DNA from: Microplitis mediator
Lineage: Eukaryota > Arthropoda > Insecta > Hymenoptera > Braconidae
Assembly: GCF_029852145.1 (NCBI RefSeq)
Contig: NC_079971.1
Span: 11,141,697 to 11,205,696, forward strand
Direction: 5' to 3'
DNA length: 64,000 nucleotides
Numbering within the stretch: position 1 is the first letter of the stretch; the number at the start of each line of letters is the position of its first letter. Under the pieces are notes generated by a model that saw nothing but the letters and a program-made list of their open reading frames with translations, searched no databases and had not been told where the DNA came from. This document shows, in pieces, positions 36,208 to 48,929 of the stretch. Made by a program: the position numbers and the translations under genes.

Positions 36208-37529
36208 TGTGACATTACATTGCCGAGGAGATGGAGTTGAAGGTTGGAGTAGGTGTGAGTCTGTGATTATAGTAGATAGTGAGGTGACTATATGGAGTAT
36301 AAGTGTGTATGGTAAGTTAAGTGTGCGATAGTGTACGTGTACGGTATGTGGTATGTTTTGGAGTGTCTGTGTGATAAAGCGTGGATTTAACGGGAGATGT
36401 CTAGCTGTGTCACGGATAGTGGCCAAGATAACGTGCCTCCCGACCAGTGATGACGACTAGGCCTAGGCTTAGCCCTCGGGGTTGAAGTGGTGATCGCGGA
36501 GGTGCGACTGAGATGTCGCTGCCCCTTCGTGATGGTACCCGGAGTTAACTGGGGTACGTGTACGTTTATTTGGGGCGATGGCAGGCCTCGTTTGCGATGT
36601 TCAAGGAAGCCAAAAATTCGCTAACCTCGGATATCACGGGGAGTGACATTCCGGGAAGGCCCGTGAGTCCATGGCTAGTATGCTTGTGAAGAAAAGAATG
36701 GATGGAGAAGCGAGAATGTGGGATTGGAAGAGAAGGAGTGGAGTGAGCAAGTTAGAGTGGGAGATTATCGTGGAACAGTTTGGTAACTACCGTTGTGCAA
36801 GGAAGTTGAGACTTGGCGTCGCTCGTGAACGAGTCAACCCAGTAGTCGAGTTTGGAGTCCTGGAATAAGCGGTAGTGAGTCGGCGAGTCCCCAAGGTGGA
36901 CCTCGACCACCACCCTAGACTTTCGTCGTTTTGGGGCTTGTAGCCCTGGGTATGGTGCTCTTGGAGACGTCTGTCGTATTAATTAATGTCGTGAATTACC
37001 GTATTATTTATTATATTTTATTCTATATTCTATCTAGTAGAGTATATAGTTTTGTGATTCGTCATCAAAGAGAGGTTCCCGATGTTGTATTCAGATATTT
37101 ATTTGTTTGATGGACCGAGAGTACTAGACCGCAGGTCTTTTGGGCCCTCCACGTCACTCTCGCGTCATCTTTATGGTATTGTCATTCAGTTTTCTATTGT
37201 TATTTAATTTTCGTATTAATTTAATTAATCGGCTTCTTCCGCATCAGAAGAACCGCGACCCTCTCTCCACATGTCTCTCATCTCCAAAGGAGATAGTTTT
37301 TAGGTTTTAATTTACGTGTACGTTTAGACCGGTTGCCGATACCGGGGAAATAAAAGTCGGCTAACGCCGGTCAGGATCTGGAGAAGATGAGAGAGGTGAT
37401 CGGTGGGCGAAGTGTAACGTAGCCCGATTTCGTGTAATTTGAGTTTTGAGTTATCGAGTAATTTTCTTGAGTAAAGTTTTTCTGAGTAATTATTGGGTTT
37501 TATCGATTATTAAGAAATATGACGTTACA
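36208..37529. repeat. solo LTR with AACT target duplication
   Basis: Ends TGTGACATTACA and TGACGTTACA, flanked by AACT on both sides (36204-36207, 37530-37533). This gives a 1322-bp solo LTR of the 4-bp duplication class. It is GC-richer than its surroundings, and its edges cut abruptly into the AT-rich repeat. Open frames inside (for example near 36196-36426) lack features of a gene. Confidence 0.7.
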
Positions 37530-38189
37530 AACTTTATATGAAGTTACATGGAATTTTGTAAAAATGTTATATGATTATACGAATTATTATAAGAATTTTA
37601 TAAGATCATATGAGTTTTTATACAATCATATATGACTGCATATACTTTATAACATTTTATCTGGTAATGTTATAAACTCATATATAGCTTTATAAAAACT
37701 CATATCAACTATTATAAAATCCTTCTAAAATTATAGAAATTCTTATAAGAATATTACAAGATCGTATGGGCTTTTATATGATCATCTATGATTATATGTA
37801 AGCATTTAAAACTTAACCTGGTATTGTTATAATGTTATATATAACTTGATATTAAATCACATCAATTGTCATAAAATTCTTATAAGATCATATAAATCCC
37901 TATACGAATTTTATAAGATTATGTAAGCTTCCATATAATCATATATAAACACATATGTTTGTGTTATGTCAAAATAACACATATTAAGAGTAGCGCTCCT
38001 GTTTAGCCTTCGCCGAGCGAAATAACTGGGACGGAGCTATAAGGATAAATGTTCATTAAAAATAAAATCAAAATAAAAATACTTACGGTTCGTTGTCTAA
38101 GAGATAATTAAAATTATCAAAAATTAAGTAAAATAAAATTTAATTAATTTAGTAAAATAATAAAAGCAAAATTAAAACAACTTCCGAAG

Positions 38190-40519
38190 GCCGTGGGACG
38201 ATAAGTATACCGAATCGGCCCCAGATAGGGATCGGGCTCATTTTTTCAGGAAATTTTTGTACCCATGAGATACTTCGATGCTGCGAGTTTCAGGTCTTTA
38301 TCTATAACCACTTCGGAGTAAATCGAAAAATACTGAAAATTTGAAAAAATTGATGTTCTCAGAGCGTACCTATTCAATTGATCTGAAAATTGGATATGTT
38401 TTGCGGGTTGATGGTAGCTATCTCGAAAAAAAAATAGGAGCTATTTCGGCTCACAAAAACCTAAAAAAAAAACGAGTTTATGTTTTTAATTTCAATTTTT
38501 AAGCATCTTACCATTACGACACAGTTATGAAAATATTTTTTTTGAATTCCTCATCCAATTTCCTATGAATCTATGGCCTTTCGAAATTTTTAAAAATGGT
38601 ACTCCATATTGAAAAAAAATAAAAACCATTGTTTGCTCAAAAATCGGGTTTTTCTAATACTCTTGAACTGATAAAATACAAAACTTACTCGTTTCCTAAG
38701 GTAGAGAAAACCATGAAAGAAATCAAATATCCTTACATTATTGAAATAATTTTTTTTATTTATTAATTTCAACGCTGATATTTCATCCATAAACAATTAA
38801 AACTGCAATTAAATATATTAATCTACTACAAATGATAAATCAAATTGTTCTCCTAATTTGTGACTAGTCTTTATCGCTATCTTCATCAATCACCGGAGTA
38901 ATATTATCTTTTTCACGTTGTAATCCAGTAAATATAAAAAGTTGCTCATCAGTTGTTCGAAAATCATCCATTTTATCGAGAAGTGTCAAATCACATTCTA
39001 CAACCAACTTTCTATCATTTTAGACAATTCTAAAGATCTTGAGTTACTCCAATAAGAATAAACTTTCGAGTGGTTCAAATTCTCCGTATAAAAGCGTTTT
39101 TTTAAGAGATGATCACTGCAGCATCGATTCCCATTCGGAATAAGAATTCTTTTCTTTATAAAGCATTTCATACGGGCATCTTGAGGAACAACGACTAGAT
39201 TTTGATTTGAGACAGAACATACACAACAATATCTATGAGTCGCAACAGTTCTCTTCATTTGAACTTCTATACATTCTTCTATTTCATCATCACAGGCAAC
39301 ATCTAAATGAATAGATGGATCATCAGTACTTGATTGAGATAAAGTCATCGTTGATAAACTCGATTCTGTTCTTTCTAAGAGATCACTCCTATCTGAAGGT
39401 GGTTCATCTTCCAACGATAATTCCTGATTATCATCTTCAAGTTTGGTTGTTTTATATTTTTTTACGCGACAATTCGAACAAAGAATATCACCAACTACAA
39501 TCAGACACTCAAAAACAGTTGAAAACTCTTCAGCTTCTTTGTCAGATGTTATATGTTTTGGAGTACCCGGCATTTTTTTCAGGTACTTCGAACAAATACA
39601 ACCTTTTGGATTATTAGCTTCAGGGGTCGACATATTTTCACTTAAATAGTTATTTAAACAATTAAAAATAATGACTAAATATAGATAATAGTACAGCCAA
39701 TTCTTTGGAATGTCAACACTCAGTAATTTTTAGGTTATCTACAGATCTAGTGACTTTTCACAAAAAAAAAAAACAGTGTTACTAATTTCGAATTACAGTG
39801 CCATCTTGTGGTTGTTAAATTCATTAAATATTGGGCGGGAACGTTTAAGTTCTCTGAAACAACGTTGATTTACATAAACAATAGTAATGAATACTGATTT
39901 ACTCATTACAGTTACTGATAGAGTTTTTAATAATAGTTAAGTACATTGAATGAAATTATTTTAATAATGTAAGGATATTTCATTTCTTTTATGGTTTTCT
40001 CTACCTTAGTAAACAAGGAAGTTTTGTATTTTATCAGTTCAAGAGTAAAATTATCAGAAAAACCCGATTTTTGAGCAAAAACTGGTTTTTATTTTTTTTC
40101 AATATGTAGTACCATTTTTTAAAATTTCGAAAGGCCATAGATTCATAGGAAATCGGATGAGGAATTCAAAAAAAATATTTTCATAACTGTGTCGTAATGG
40201 TAAGATGCTTAATAATTGAAATTAAAAATATAAACTCGTTTTTTTTTTGGTTTTTGTGAGCCGAAATAGCTCTTATTTTTTTTGCAGATAGTTACCATCA
40301 ACCCTCAAAACATATCCACTTTTCAGATCAATCGAATAAGTACGCTCTGAGAACATCAATTTTTTCAAATTTTCAGTATTTTTCGATTTACTCCGAAGTG
40401 GTTATAGGTAAAGACCTGAAACTCGCAGCATCGAAGTATCTCATGGGTACAAACATTCCCTGAAAAAATGAGCCCGATCCCTATCTGGGGCCGATTCGGT
40501 ATACTTATCGTCCCACGGC
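38190..40519. mobile_element. 2.3-kb TIR element with cysteine-rich ORF
   Basis: Terminal inverted repeats of about 570 bp (38190-38760 and 39950-40519), starting GCCGTGGGACGATAAG. They are nearly identical, with scattered substitutions. It sits within the LTR fragment, whose uninterrupted form at 11.5 kb shows the target. The target duplication is not clear. The interior carries a minus-strand ORF but no recognisable DDE catalytic domain, so it is probably nonautonomous or a member of a family I do not know. Confidence 0.75.
38998..39633 (-). CDS. cysteine-rich protein of the TIR element
   Basis: 211 residues from an ATG. An N-terminal Cys-X-Cys and CSNC group is followed by an acidic Ser-rich stretch (about residues 70-125). 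Then comes a Cys/His domain with HRYCCVCSVSNQNLVVVP, a basic CFIKKRILIPNGNRCCSDHL block and a YSYWSNSRSLELSKMI tail. This layout resembles the N-terminal zinc-binding domain seen before DDE transposases in several arthropod families, from memory. After the stop a second phase continues with DDFRTTDEQLFIFTGLQ and an acidic end at about 38865, so the last part may be spliced or shifted. No DDE residues are present. It could be a DNA-binding accessory protein of the element or a truncated transposase. Confidence 0.55.
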   Translation of the reverse strand: MSTPEANNPKGCICSKYLKKMPGTPKHITSDKEAEEFSTVFECLIVVGDILCSNCRVKKYKTTKLEDDNQELSLEDEPPSDRSDLLERTESSLSTMTLSQSSTDDPSIHLDVACDDEIEECIEVQMKRTVATHRYCCVCSVSNQNLVVVPQDARMKCFIKKRILIPNGNRCCSDHLLKKRFYTENLNHSKVYSYWSNSRSLELSKMIESWL

Positions 40520-40574
40520 TTTTATTTGAATCAAAACAATTATTTAAAAATTATTACAAAACAAAATTAAATTT

Positions 40575-41290
40575 TGTTACGTGTGAGCTTACACATTAAT
40601 GTTCTTACTTCGTAACCAATCTTACCGTGCCTAGCTCAGCGTCTCTAGAAATTTAATAGGATGTTATAAAGGTGTGGGTCGCTCAGTGAAGGAATGACTA
40701 TGTGTGAATTTAATGGATATTTGTTTATTGGGCGTCCCTAAAATATGGGAGTACCCACAAAAGGCCCTGAGAGTCTCTTTTACAAATCTAAGATAGCATA
40801 AATGAATCGGATACTAATACAATATTTTCATTCAACAATAGCGGCATTAAACGTATTCTTATAGTGATCTGTAATAAAAGCGGTAAAATAAGAGAGATAT
40901 AATATTTATACGCGAGCAGACGACTATTCGAATCAGCTTAACTATGGTAACTAACTCTTCTTCTGCAATTGCATCCTCTGCTTTCAAAATATCACTACGC
41001 CGTTTCCCATGAGAACTCTTTTCGTGCTGCATAAGAAAATATCCCTTCGCAGTCTCCAACGAAACTCTTTTCTTCCCACAGTCAAAACTGCTGACCACGC
41101 GAAACGTCTGCTCATCGCATTGTCTTTATAAAAGTAAAACTGAATACAGCTAATGTAATACGATATTTATGTGCAGCTGTGTAGCGCCTAATGAAACTAC
41201 AATAAAATGAATTGCTTTCTGAACTAAAATATATCTATCTATTATTTGTTAACTAGTATTAGACGAATGGGCGTCAGCTCACCCGTCACA
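40575..41290 (+). repeat. possible LTR of a second family
   Basis: Starts TGTTACGTGTGAGC and ends GCTCACCCGTCACA, giving near-palindromic LTR-like ends. It abuts the truncated gypsy LTR fragment. No target duplication was found, and what follows (cgctcccccggctcg) could be the start of a leader. The minus-strand frame at 40859-41098 has no known domain and is not called. Confidence 0.4.
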
Positions 41291-41532
41291 CGCTCCCCCG
41301 GCTCGAAAAAGAAAGCCATTCTCCCGAATGGTAAAAGGGACAATCCTATGCACAGGGTAAGTCGCATGTGAACTCCCTGATATCACCCGAGATCACGATT
41401 CTCCTTCTCGACCAGTTGGAGCTCAGGTTAATTTTCAGCTGCACAACACTATACGTTGCATACCTGTTCAAAAAAAATATAATACTCGAAAAAAAAATAA
41501 TATGATTACTTATCTCTTAAGATGCCCTTCGG

Positions 41533-41582
<50 letters not shown>

Positions 41583-42394
41583 GGATAGGGAGTAACTCCT
41601 AAATAGCTGCTCCTTCTTTAAAACTCCCTACTCCTCAGGAGTTAAACTCTCAGAAAGAGTTTCGTGCACACGAGTATACATGCCTAAATACTCTATGCTT
41701 ATAGTCCTCATAGCTCTAACTCTCACGAGGAGCAATGAGACTATAGCTCGTCACGAGTATACTCCTACTACGAGTTTTTCTATGAGGAGTATTTGTGTTA
41801 AAACTCGTAAACGAGAAACTCCTAAAAGGAGCGAACTCAAAGAGCAAATCAGAATAACTCCTCCCACCACTCGGCGCAAAATTTTTCTTGGACGACTGAT
41901 TATTTTCAAGCGTAATCTACCTTATCAACAACCCTGAGATAGTTATTTTCTAAAATGTCCAAAATATTTCATAATAGCAAGTATATTTAATATGCTAAAA
42001 AATGAAAATCTTTATGGCAAAAAAAATTACTTTATTACTATTTTAATTGTTTCTATCAAAGGCATAGTTAAAAATATTTTGACTAAACAATTAAATTATA
42101 TATCATTATATGCAAAAAAAAATTTAAATACAAAGCATAAAAAATATAATTATAAAAAACTTTCTTTATTATTTTAAATAAAATTTTCAACCAATTTTCG
42201 AAAAAGCCATTGAAAAAAAATAACTATTATTCTCATATTTTATCACTCGGGAAAAATGTTTTTATAAAATTTTATACTGAAAATGGCCTGGTAAAATTTT
42301 ATAAAGTGTTATAAAAATTTATGAAGTTTTGTATAATTTTATAAAATTAGATGAAATTCTATAAAATTTCACTGTAAAGTCTTCAAAAATTGTA

Positions 42395-43998
42395 TAAAAT
42401 TCTGGTGTCATCTAGACATTGCAAAGAATATGATTCCGCGGTAATAAAAGTTGTATTACTATTTTTCAAAAAGTTGTTCAATTGTAAAATAACATTTTTT
42501 TTACGGGTTTGTGTTGTCATAACAGGCGGTTTAAAAGTGTAAATAATTAATCTATAAATTTGTTGCTTCTTGCAGCCCTTTTTATAAACATACTCATCAA
42601 GATGACGTCATGAAAGTTTATAAAATACTTTTATTCCATTAATTATTAATTTTTGAAGTAACAAAAAAATTAAAACTCTAAATAATGTATGTTAAATAAT
42701 TTTTTTTTTTAATTTTAAGCTATTACTGATTTCATGTACTTGTTAGGCATTATATGATTACTTTTAAAATTTTTTCATGCATATAAATTTTTTATCAACA
42801 AGTAGATTTATTAAATATTTTTGAGAAAATTTTTTTCATCATATTGTTAGCGTAAGATGATAATGATTGAAAAAAAAAATTCCTTAAAAACAATATTTTA
42901 TTGTTTATAATAGTTTTTTTCATATTTTGATTATTTAAATAAATAATTTAGAAATCGTTTTGTTATTTAAATCATAATTTGCATTTCTAAATATACTGGC
43001 GAAAAATAAATTTTATTCATTCAAAAATGAATTCAATTAATTTCATTTCAAAAATTGATTCATTTATTTATTTAAAAATTTGTTATTAACAATTTTTTTT
43101 CCTTTATTTTAATTTTTTTCTAAAACATAAAAAAATTCAAAAACAGCAACTTGCAACAAAATAGCAAAAAAAGATTTTTTCAATTTATTAAGAACCATTC
43201 TGATTTTGGATCACGACAAAGTCCAAACACTGACTCGATTTGTCAACAAACAAATTGCTGTAACTCTGCAACTATTGCAGATACAGTTTTTTACCTTCAA
43301 GTCGTTTTTATACAGTATGACTAAAGCTTTCTTATAAATTTTTAACCTAACGTTTATCTGTTATAGTTCTCTAGCTACGCGCATTTGTTTATAAGAATTA
43401 TCATATTTTCTATTTCTTACAATGCTTATATCTCATAAACAAATAATGCTGTGACAAATACGATCATTAAACTATTTAAATATATTTTTTTTATATTTTC
43501 AACCTTAATTGTTTATGTGATTTTGGAATAAAAAATGTATACCCGAATAATTATTTCCTTTATACCTCGAATAGAACTTAAAATTAATATTTTTATAATA
43601 AGCAACTTCGTTCCTATCTGGTGTCCCACGACACCACACGGTTTTTTTGTCAAATACTACAAACGATATAAGGAATAAAGTTGACATAAATTTGGAGGAT
43701 GATCATTTTTTTTTTTATAAAAAAATTAGATGTAAAATGAAATATCTTGGAAACTATCAAGAAGTTATCGAGACAAACTAGTATCATTGTTTTTGGGATT
43801 TTATAAAGAACAAAATGAATTTCAAACGAAGTCTCTACGACGAATAGTTGCTGAGATGAAAATTATTAAAGCGCGAAAAACGACACCCGTAAAAAAAATG
43901 TTAATTTACAATTGAATAACTTTTTAAAAAATGGTGATACAACTTTTATTACCGAGGAATCATATTTTTTGAAGTGTCTAGATGACACCAGAATTTTT
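42395..43998. mobile_element. 1.6-kb TIR element nested in the hAT-like element
   Basis: Ends of about 125 bp are inverted copies: attCTGGTGTCATCTAGACA at the left, and its complement at the right. Its right interior (about 43700-43890) resembles the left arm of the adjacent palindrome (45790-45970), so the two elements are related. AT-rich; no gene seen. Confidence 0.6.
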
Positions 43999-44796
43999 TC
44001 GAATTTTTTAATTAATATTTAATTGCATAAAAAAATTATTTAACAACTACGCTCACTAGAGTGGCGGCGCGCACATGCCGAAACTACCGCGCAAAAGCCG
44101 ATTTTCAACGTTAAATTAAAATTATAAATAATGGAGCTACAATTCAGGGAGTCGAGAACTTTTGACTAAAATTTTCTGCTCTTTCATAAACTTTTTTAAT
44201 ATTTGAGCTATCACTTATACTTTTGAGATTTTGCCAAAAAGTTGGACGGCTAATTTTTTTAACGGTTTTTTGTTAATAACAATTGTAATTTTCTGGTTCA
44301 GAAGAAATCCAAAAACCATTTTTTCTAGAAGCCAATCCGGATCATTTAAGCCATCAACTATATTTTTAGGAGACCTGTATCTATTTATCGCAGTTTTTCA
44401 TTTTCTCGACTATACAAAGACATTCCGTAGAGATACATTAGACACTGTATAGCCATCATACATGGACTATACATAAAAATCTTGCGCTTTTTTTCTTGCG
44501 TTAGGGACGTTTTTTGCCAGCTAGGGTACCTCTCCGCAACGCCCCATAAGGAACTTCGTCCCAAAAATAATTTTAAATATCATATAATAATTTGTTTAAT
44601 TATTTGTACTATTAAAAATTAATTATTTCATGGATACGTATCAAGTTTTACAAAGTAAAAAAAGTAAAAAAAAATTTTGATTATTATCAATGGTTCATTA
44701 TTTACGTCTAATTTCATTCATTGACTGCAAATGATAAACTTTTTTACTAAAAATAAATCGCTTGTTTTACACAATTAAACTGCGACAACATATATA

Positions 44797-47413
44797 GTCC
44801 AGTCAAATAAGGATTCCAGATAATGCTGATGTGGACAAAGTCGTAATAATTTGAAATGTTGTGGAGTTATTCTAAACGATAACGAGAAAATAAATTTGTA
44901 CCCCAAAAAACCCTGTGCGACTATTTTTCATAAACAAGAAAAAATTTGCGCCGCAGCCGATTAGAAAAATAGCTCTAGAATGAAAACAATTCATTAGACC
45001 AGATCGTCCGAACTTCCATTTTGAACATTTGTAACTTTTTAAGTAATCAATTTTTGAAGTCAAAATTACAAATTTATCAAAAATTGACCATATCTATAAC
45101 AATTATTAATATTTTTCTCAAGTTATACAAATATTTTGTTTGGAATAAAAAGACGCTTCTTTTGAGCTCTGGGTGAGCTCGATAGCTCAATTAGCAAGAC
45201 ATTTATTGCAAAATAATAGTTTGTTTTTTACGGATTTTTTGGTCCTATAAGAAAAAATCGTATGAAAAAAAAAAATTGGAGAATACTCCACAAAGTTATA
45301 TACTTAAAAATATCATTTATTTTCAAATAACTATTTATTTTTCATTTTTTATCCACGCGAGTTTTTTTGATCAACTCGGGATAGCGACCCGAATTTCCGC
45401 GGTTTTCACTCGGCTCTATCTGTGAGAACCGCTGAATATTTCAAATTATGATAGGAAGGATCTTATTCTTGAATGCCATGACCGTACAATCTTTGTCGTA
45501 CTTGCAACGTTGTCATGTATTTCTGATCACAACTATCAAAAGTTAGAGAGTGGGGTTGCTCGAGCTTTTGCTTGGCAACGTTGCAAAATAAATACTCTCT
45601 AAAGAGTCTGGTCGTAATAAACAGAAAACGGCCTTACAACAATCGCAGCTTTAGTTCTATCGATGCGCACGAAAAAGTGGTCAGAGATTATTTTCTCGGT
45701 GAGTAGAGACCGATTTTGAAAAATTTCTTTTTTAAAACACTCAAAAAAAAAACAAATAATACAAAAAGTTGACCCAAATTTGGTGCGAAAAATTTTTTTT
45801 TGTATAGAAAAAAATTAGATATAAAATGGAATATTTCGGAAACTATTGAGAAGTTATGGAGACAAAATAGTATCATTATGTTTAAGATTTAATAACGAAC
45901 AAAATAAATTTTGATCGAAGTCTCTACGACGAATAGTTGCTGAGATAAAAATTATTGAAGCGCGAAAAACGAAAAAGCGCGTCATTTTGTCCGCGCGCGT
46001 ATAAACAAAAGGCTGTAACTCGGTCGCACATCAATATTTTTACAAATTTTTTTTTTATTCATTTGGTAAATCATATATCAACCATAAAAAAAATTGGTAA
46101 CGTCCAAAAAAATTTTTTCGAATTTAAAATTTAAAAAAAGTAAAAATCACATTTTGTTAATTGAAAAATAGAAAAAATCATAAATAAATAAAATGACCTA
46201 ATGGATAATTTTGTTTGAACAATTACCTAAACAATTACGGCTAATGACAGTTAAAAAAAATTTTTTTTTCATAAGAAAATGCGTTTTAAAAATTTTTGGA
46301 ATTTATCAACAATAAAAAAAAAAAAAAATATTTTTTTTCGATACAACATAAATTCATCTCGCGAAATTCTGAATCAAATGGTATAAACTAATTTTGGTCG
46401 ATTTTTTGAAATTTTTCCTTTCTAATTTTCAGTATGAGGACTTAAAAATTTTCTTGCTACGGGACTTAGAAAAAATTCGACTTCGGATATCTTCGGGAAT
46501 TGCTAGAGAGAGAAAGTAGGCATAAGACGTAGTGTCGTTTTCTAACGGACAACGATTACTTTCTCTCTCTAGCAATTCCCGAAGATATCCGAAGTCGAAT
46601 TTTTTCTAAGTCCCGTAGCAAGAAAATTTTTAAGTCCTCATACTGAAAATTAGAAAGGAAAAATTTCAAAAAATCGACCAAAATTAGTTTATACCATTTG
46701 ATTCAGAATTTCGCGAGATGAATTTATGTTGTATCGAAAAAAAATATTTTTTTTTTTTTTATTGTTGATAAATTCCAAAAATTTTTAAAACGCATTTTCT
46801 TATGAAAAAAAAATTTTTTTTAACTGTCATTAGCCGTAATTGTTTAGGTAATTGTTCAAACAAAATTATCCATTAGGTCATTTTATTTATTTATGATTTT
46901 TTCTATTTTTCAATTAACAAAATGTGATTTTTACTTTTTTTAAATTTTAAATTCGAAAAAATTTTTTTGGACGTTACCAATTTTTTTTATGGTTGATATA
47001 TGATTTACCAAATGAATAAAAAAAAAATTTGTAAAAATATTGATGTGCGACCGAGTTACAGCCTTTTGTTTATACGCGCGCGGAGAAAATGACGCGCTTT
47101 TTCGTTTTTCGCGCTTCAATAATTTTTATCTCAGCAACTATTCGTCGTAGAGACTTCGGTCAAAATTTATTTTGTTCGTAATTAAATCCCAATCATAATG
47201 ATACTAATTTGTCTCGATAACTTCTCAATAGTTTCTGAGATATTCAATTTTACATCTAATTTTTTTATAAAAAAAAAATTTGCACACATCGAATTTAAAT
47301 CAACTTTTTGTTTCAAATGTTTTCTAGCATTTTGAAAAAAAAATTTTTTAAAATCGGTTGATAAAAGCGGATTTTTTGATCTTGCAACGTTTTTTCGTCC
47401 ACATCGACTGGAC
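44797..47413. mobile_element. 2.6-kb fold-back element with arms over 1 kb
   Basis: Starts GTCCAGTC and ends GACTGGAC, with TA on both outer sides (44795-44796 and 47414-47415). The arms meet near 46518-46558 with about 40 bp between them. From about 45790 outward to 47290 they are near-perfect inverted copies, for example the ctctctagcaattcccg block beside the centre. The left outer part carries extra sequence. No coding capacity; DNA this symmetric could form a hairpin. Confidence 0.8.
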
Positions 47414-47818
47414 TATAATTGGTAAATATTCAAAACAGCTATATCAGTAGTTTCGTGCACGATCCGTTGAGGGCGCAAGTATTTGGCATTTATGTATAGA
47501 AATTTAAATTGTAGCGAGTATTCAAAATAACAAGAGTGGGAGGAGTTTTTGCTTCAAGGCCATGGGCCCATAGACTCCTTTTAGGAGCGAGCCGACGAGT
47601 TTTTGCTTTCGCTCGTTTAAGGAGTTGAGCGACGGAAAAGAGTTTACGAATTACTCCTCATAGAGTAAAATAACGAAAATCTCGACCGCTCGTACTCGGA
47701 GTCCGAGTAGACTTGCCAGCAGTAGGGATAACTCACGAGTGAGTATAGTTCCATCGTTTTTCATGTCACTCGCTCGAGGAGTATACCATAAAACGAGTTA
47801 AACTCTTACTCCCTATCC

Positions 47819-47821
<3 letters not shown>

Positions 47822-47899
<78 letters not shown>
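47822..47899. repeat. (TA)n microsatellite
   Basis: About 38 TA units between the hAT-like element and the next fold-back. Similar tracts lie at 41535-41579 and 49629-49690. Confidence 0.95.
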
Positions 47900-47901
<2 letters not shown>

Positions 47902-48910
47902 GTGTCTCAAAAAATCGACTTTTTTTTTTTCTTGAAGAACATTGGAAAATCGACAGAGTATCTCTAGACAAAGACCCTGTTAAAATATGAGACCTTAATA
48001 TTAATATTTAAAGGTGGCGATTGATGATTTTCTATTTTCCATTTAAATAACATGGGAAAAAAAAAATTTTAATTTTGGAATTTTATATCTCGGCGATGGC
48101 TTATTGAACAGATAAGTTCAGGATATATTTTTGTAGGGAATTGAACGCTCTGCAAAAAAAGTCTCTTATCATTTTTTGATAAATCCATCTGTTCAAAAGT
48201 TATTGGAACTCGAAGTCAAGTTAGAGTAAATTTCGAGATCTTTTTACTTTTCCGGCGAAACTATCGGACTTATCATAAAATGTTATAAGATCTTTTTTGT
48301 AGACAATTTTATTTCCTACAAATTATTATTGATAAATTTTTTTCAAATTCTGCATTGTTTTCTAGTTGTCTCCATTTTAATGCCAAGCTCCTAAAAAAGT
48401 AGTGTTCTGATCGATTTTAAGAGCTTGGCATTAAAATGGAGACAACTAGAAAACAATGCAGAATTTGAAAAAAATTTATCAATGATAATTTGTAGAAAAT
48501 AAAATTGTCTACAAAAAAGATTTTATAACATTTTATGATAAGTCCGATAGTTTCGCCGGAAAAGTAAAAAGATCTCGAAATTTACTCTAACTTGACTTCG
48601 AGGTCCAATAACTTTTGAACAGATGGATTTATCAAAAAATGATAAGAGACTTTTTTTGTAGAGCGTTCAATTCCCTACAAAAATATATCCTGAACTTATC
48701 TGTTCAATAAGCCATCGCCAAGGTATAAAATTCCAAAATTAAAATTTTTTTTTCCCATGTTATTTAAATGGAAAATAGAAAATCATCAATCGCCACCTTT
48801 AAATATTAATATTAAGGTCTCATATTTTAACAGGGTCTTTGTCCAGAGATACTCTGTCGATTTTCCAATGTTCTTCAAGAAAAAAAAAAAGTCGATTTTT
48901 TGAGACACTC
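47900..48910. mobile_element. 1.0-kb fold-back element
   Basis: Ends GAGTGTCTC and GAGACACTC, with TA on both sides. The two arms of about 500 bp are almost perfect inverted copies around a short centre near 48395-48415 (tagtgttctgatcga). No coding capacity. The end sequence resembles that of the 3.3-kb transposon (GAGTGGTC), which may reflect a related transposase. Confidence 0.8.
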
Positions 48911-48929
48911 TAATATATATATATATATA

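Larger units (their letters stand above)
34817..37961. repeat. AT-rich dispersed repeat block with insertions
   Basis: Monotonous variants of atcatataaactttataa, both before and after the insertions, suggest one or more long AT-rich nonautonomous elements. A CCCGGGAAAAAA start lies at about 34898. It is interrupted by a short MITE at 35056-35654 and a solo LTR at 36208-37529. No gene. Confidence 0.5.
37962..40569 (-). repeat. fragment of the gypsy-type LTR, split by a TIR element
   Basis: 37962-38189 and 40520-40569 match 11299-11577 closely, including the TGTTAYGTCAAAATAACACA end and the gccttcgccgagcgaaataact block. The 2330 bp between them is an insertion. The right end is truncated where a different LTR-like sequence begins at 40575. 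This is a second genomic copy of the same LTR family. Confidence 0.75.
41580..47821. mobile_element. hAT-like nonautonomous element, nested
   Basis: The perfect 16-bp terminal repeat CAGGGATAGGGAGTAA is at both ends, next to (TA)n tracts (41535-41579 and 47822-47899). Subterminal regions on both sides are packed with actcct/aggagt motifs, as in hAT elements, whose ends typically start CAGGG or CAGTG. The 8-bp duplication expected for hAT cannot be seen within a TA repeat. Two other inverted-repeat elements lie inside. No transposase remains. Frames near 41680 come from the repeated motifs. Confidence 0.6.

Noticed and set aside
36196..36868. Two frames on opposite strands with protein-like composition
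   Set aside because: They lie in a solo LTR bounded by AACT duplications, and no domain is seen.
40859..41098. Minus-strand frame of 79 residues
   Set aside because: No start context or domain, and it falls within an LTR-like segment.
41680..41937. Arg/Thr-rich frame
   Set aside because: Built from the repeated actcct/aggagt subterminal motif of the hAT-like element.
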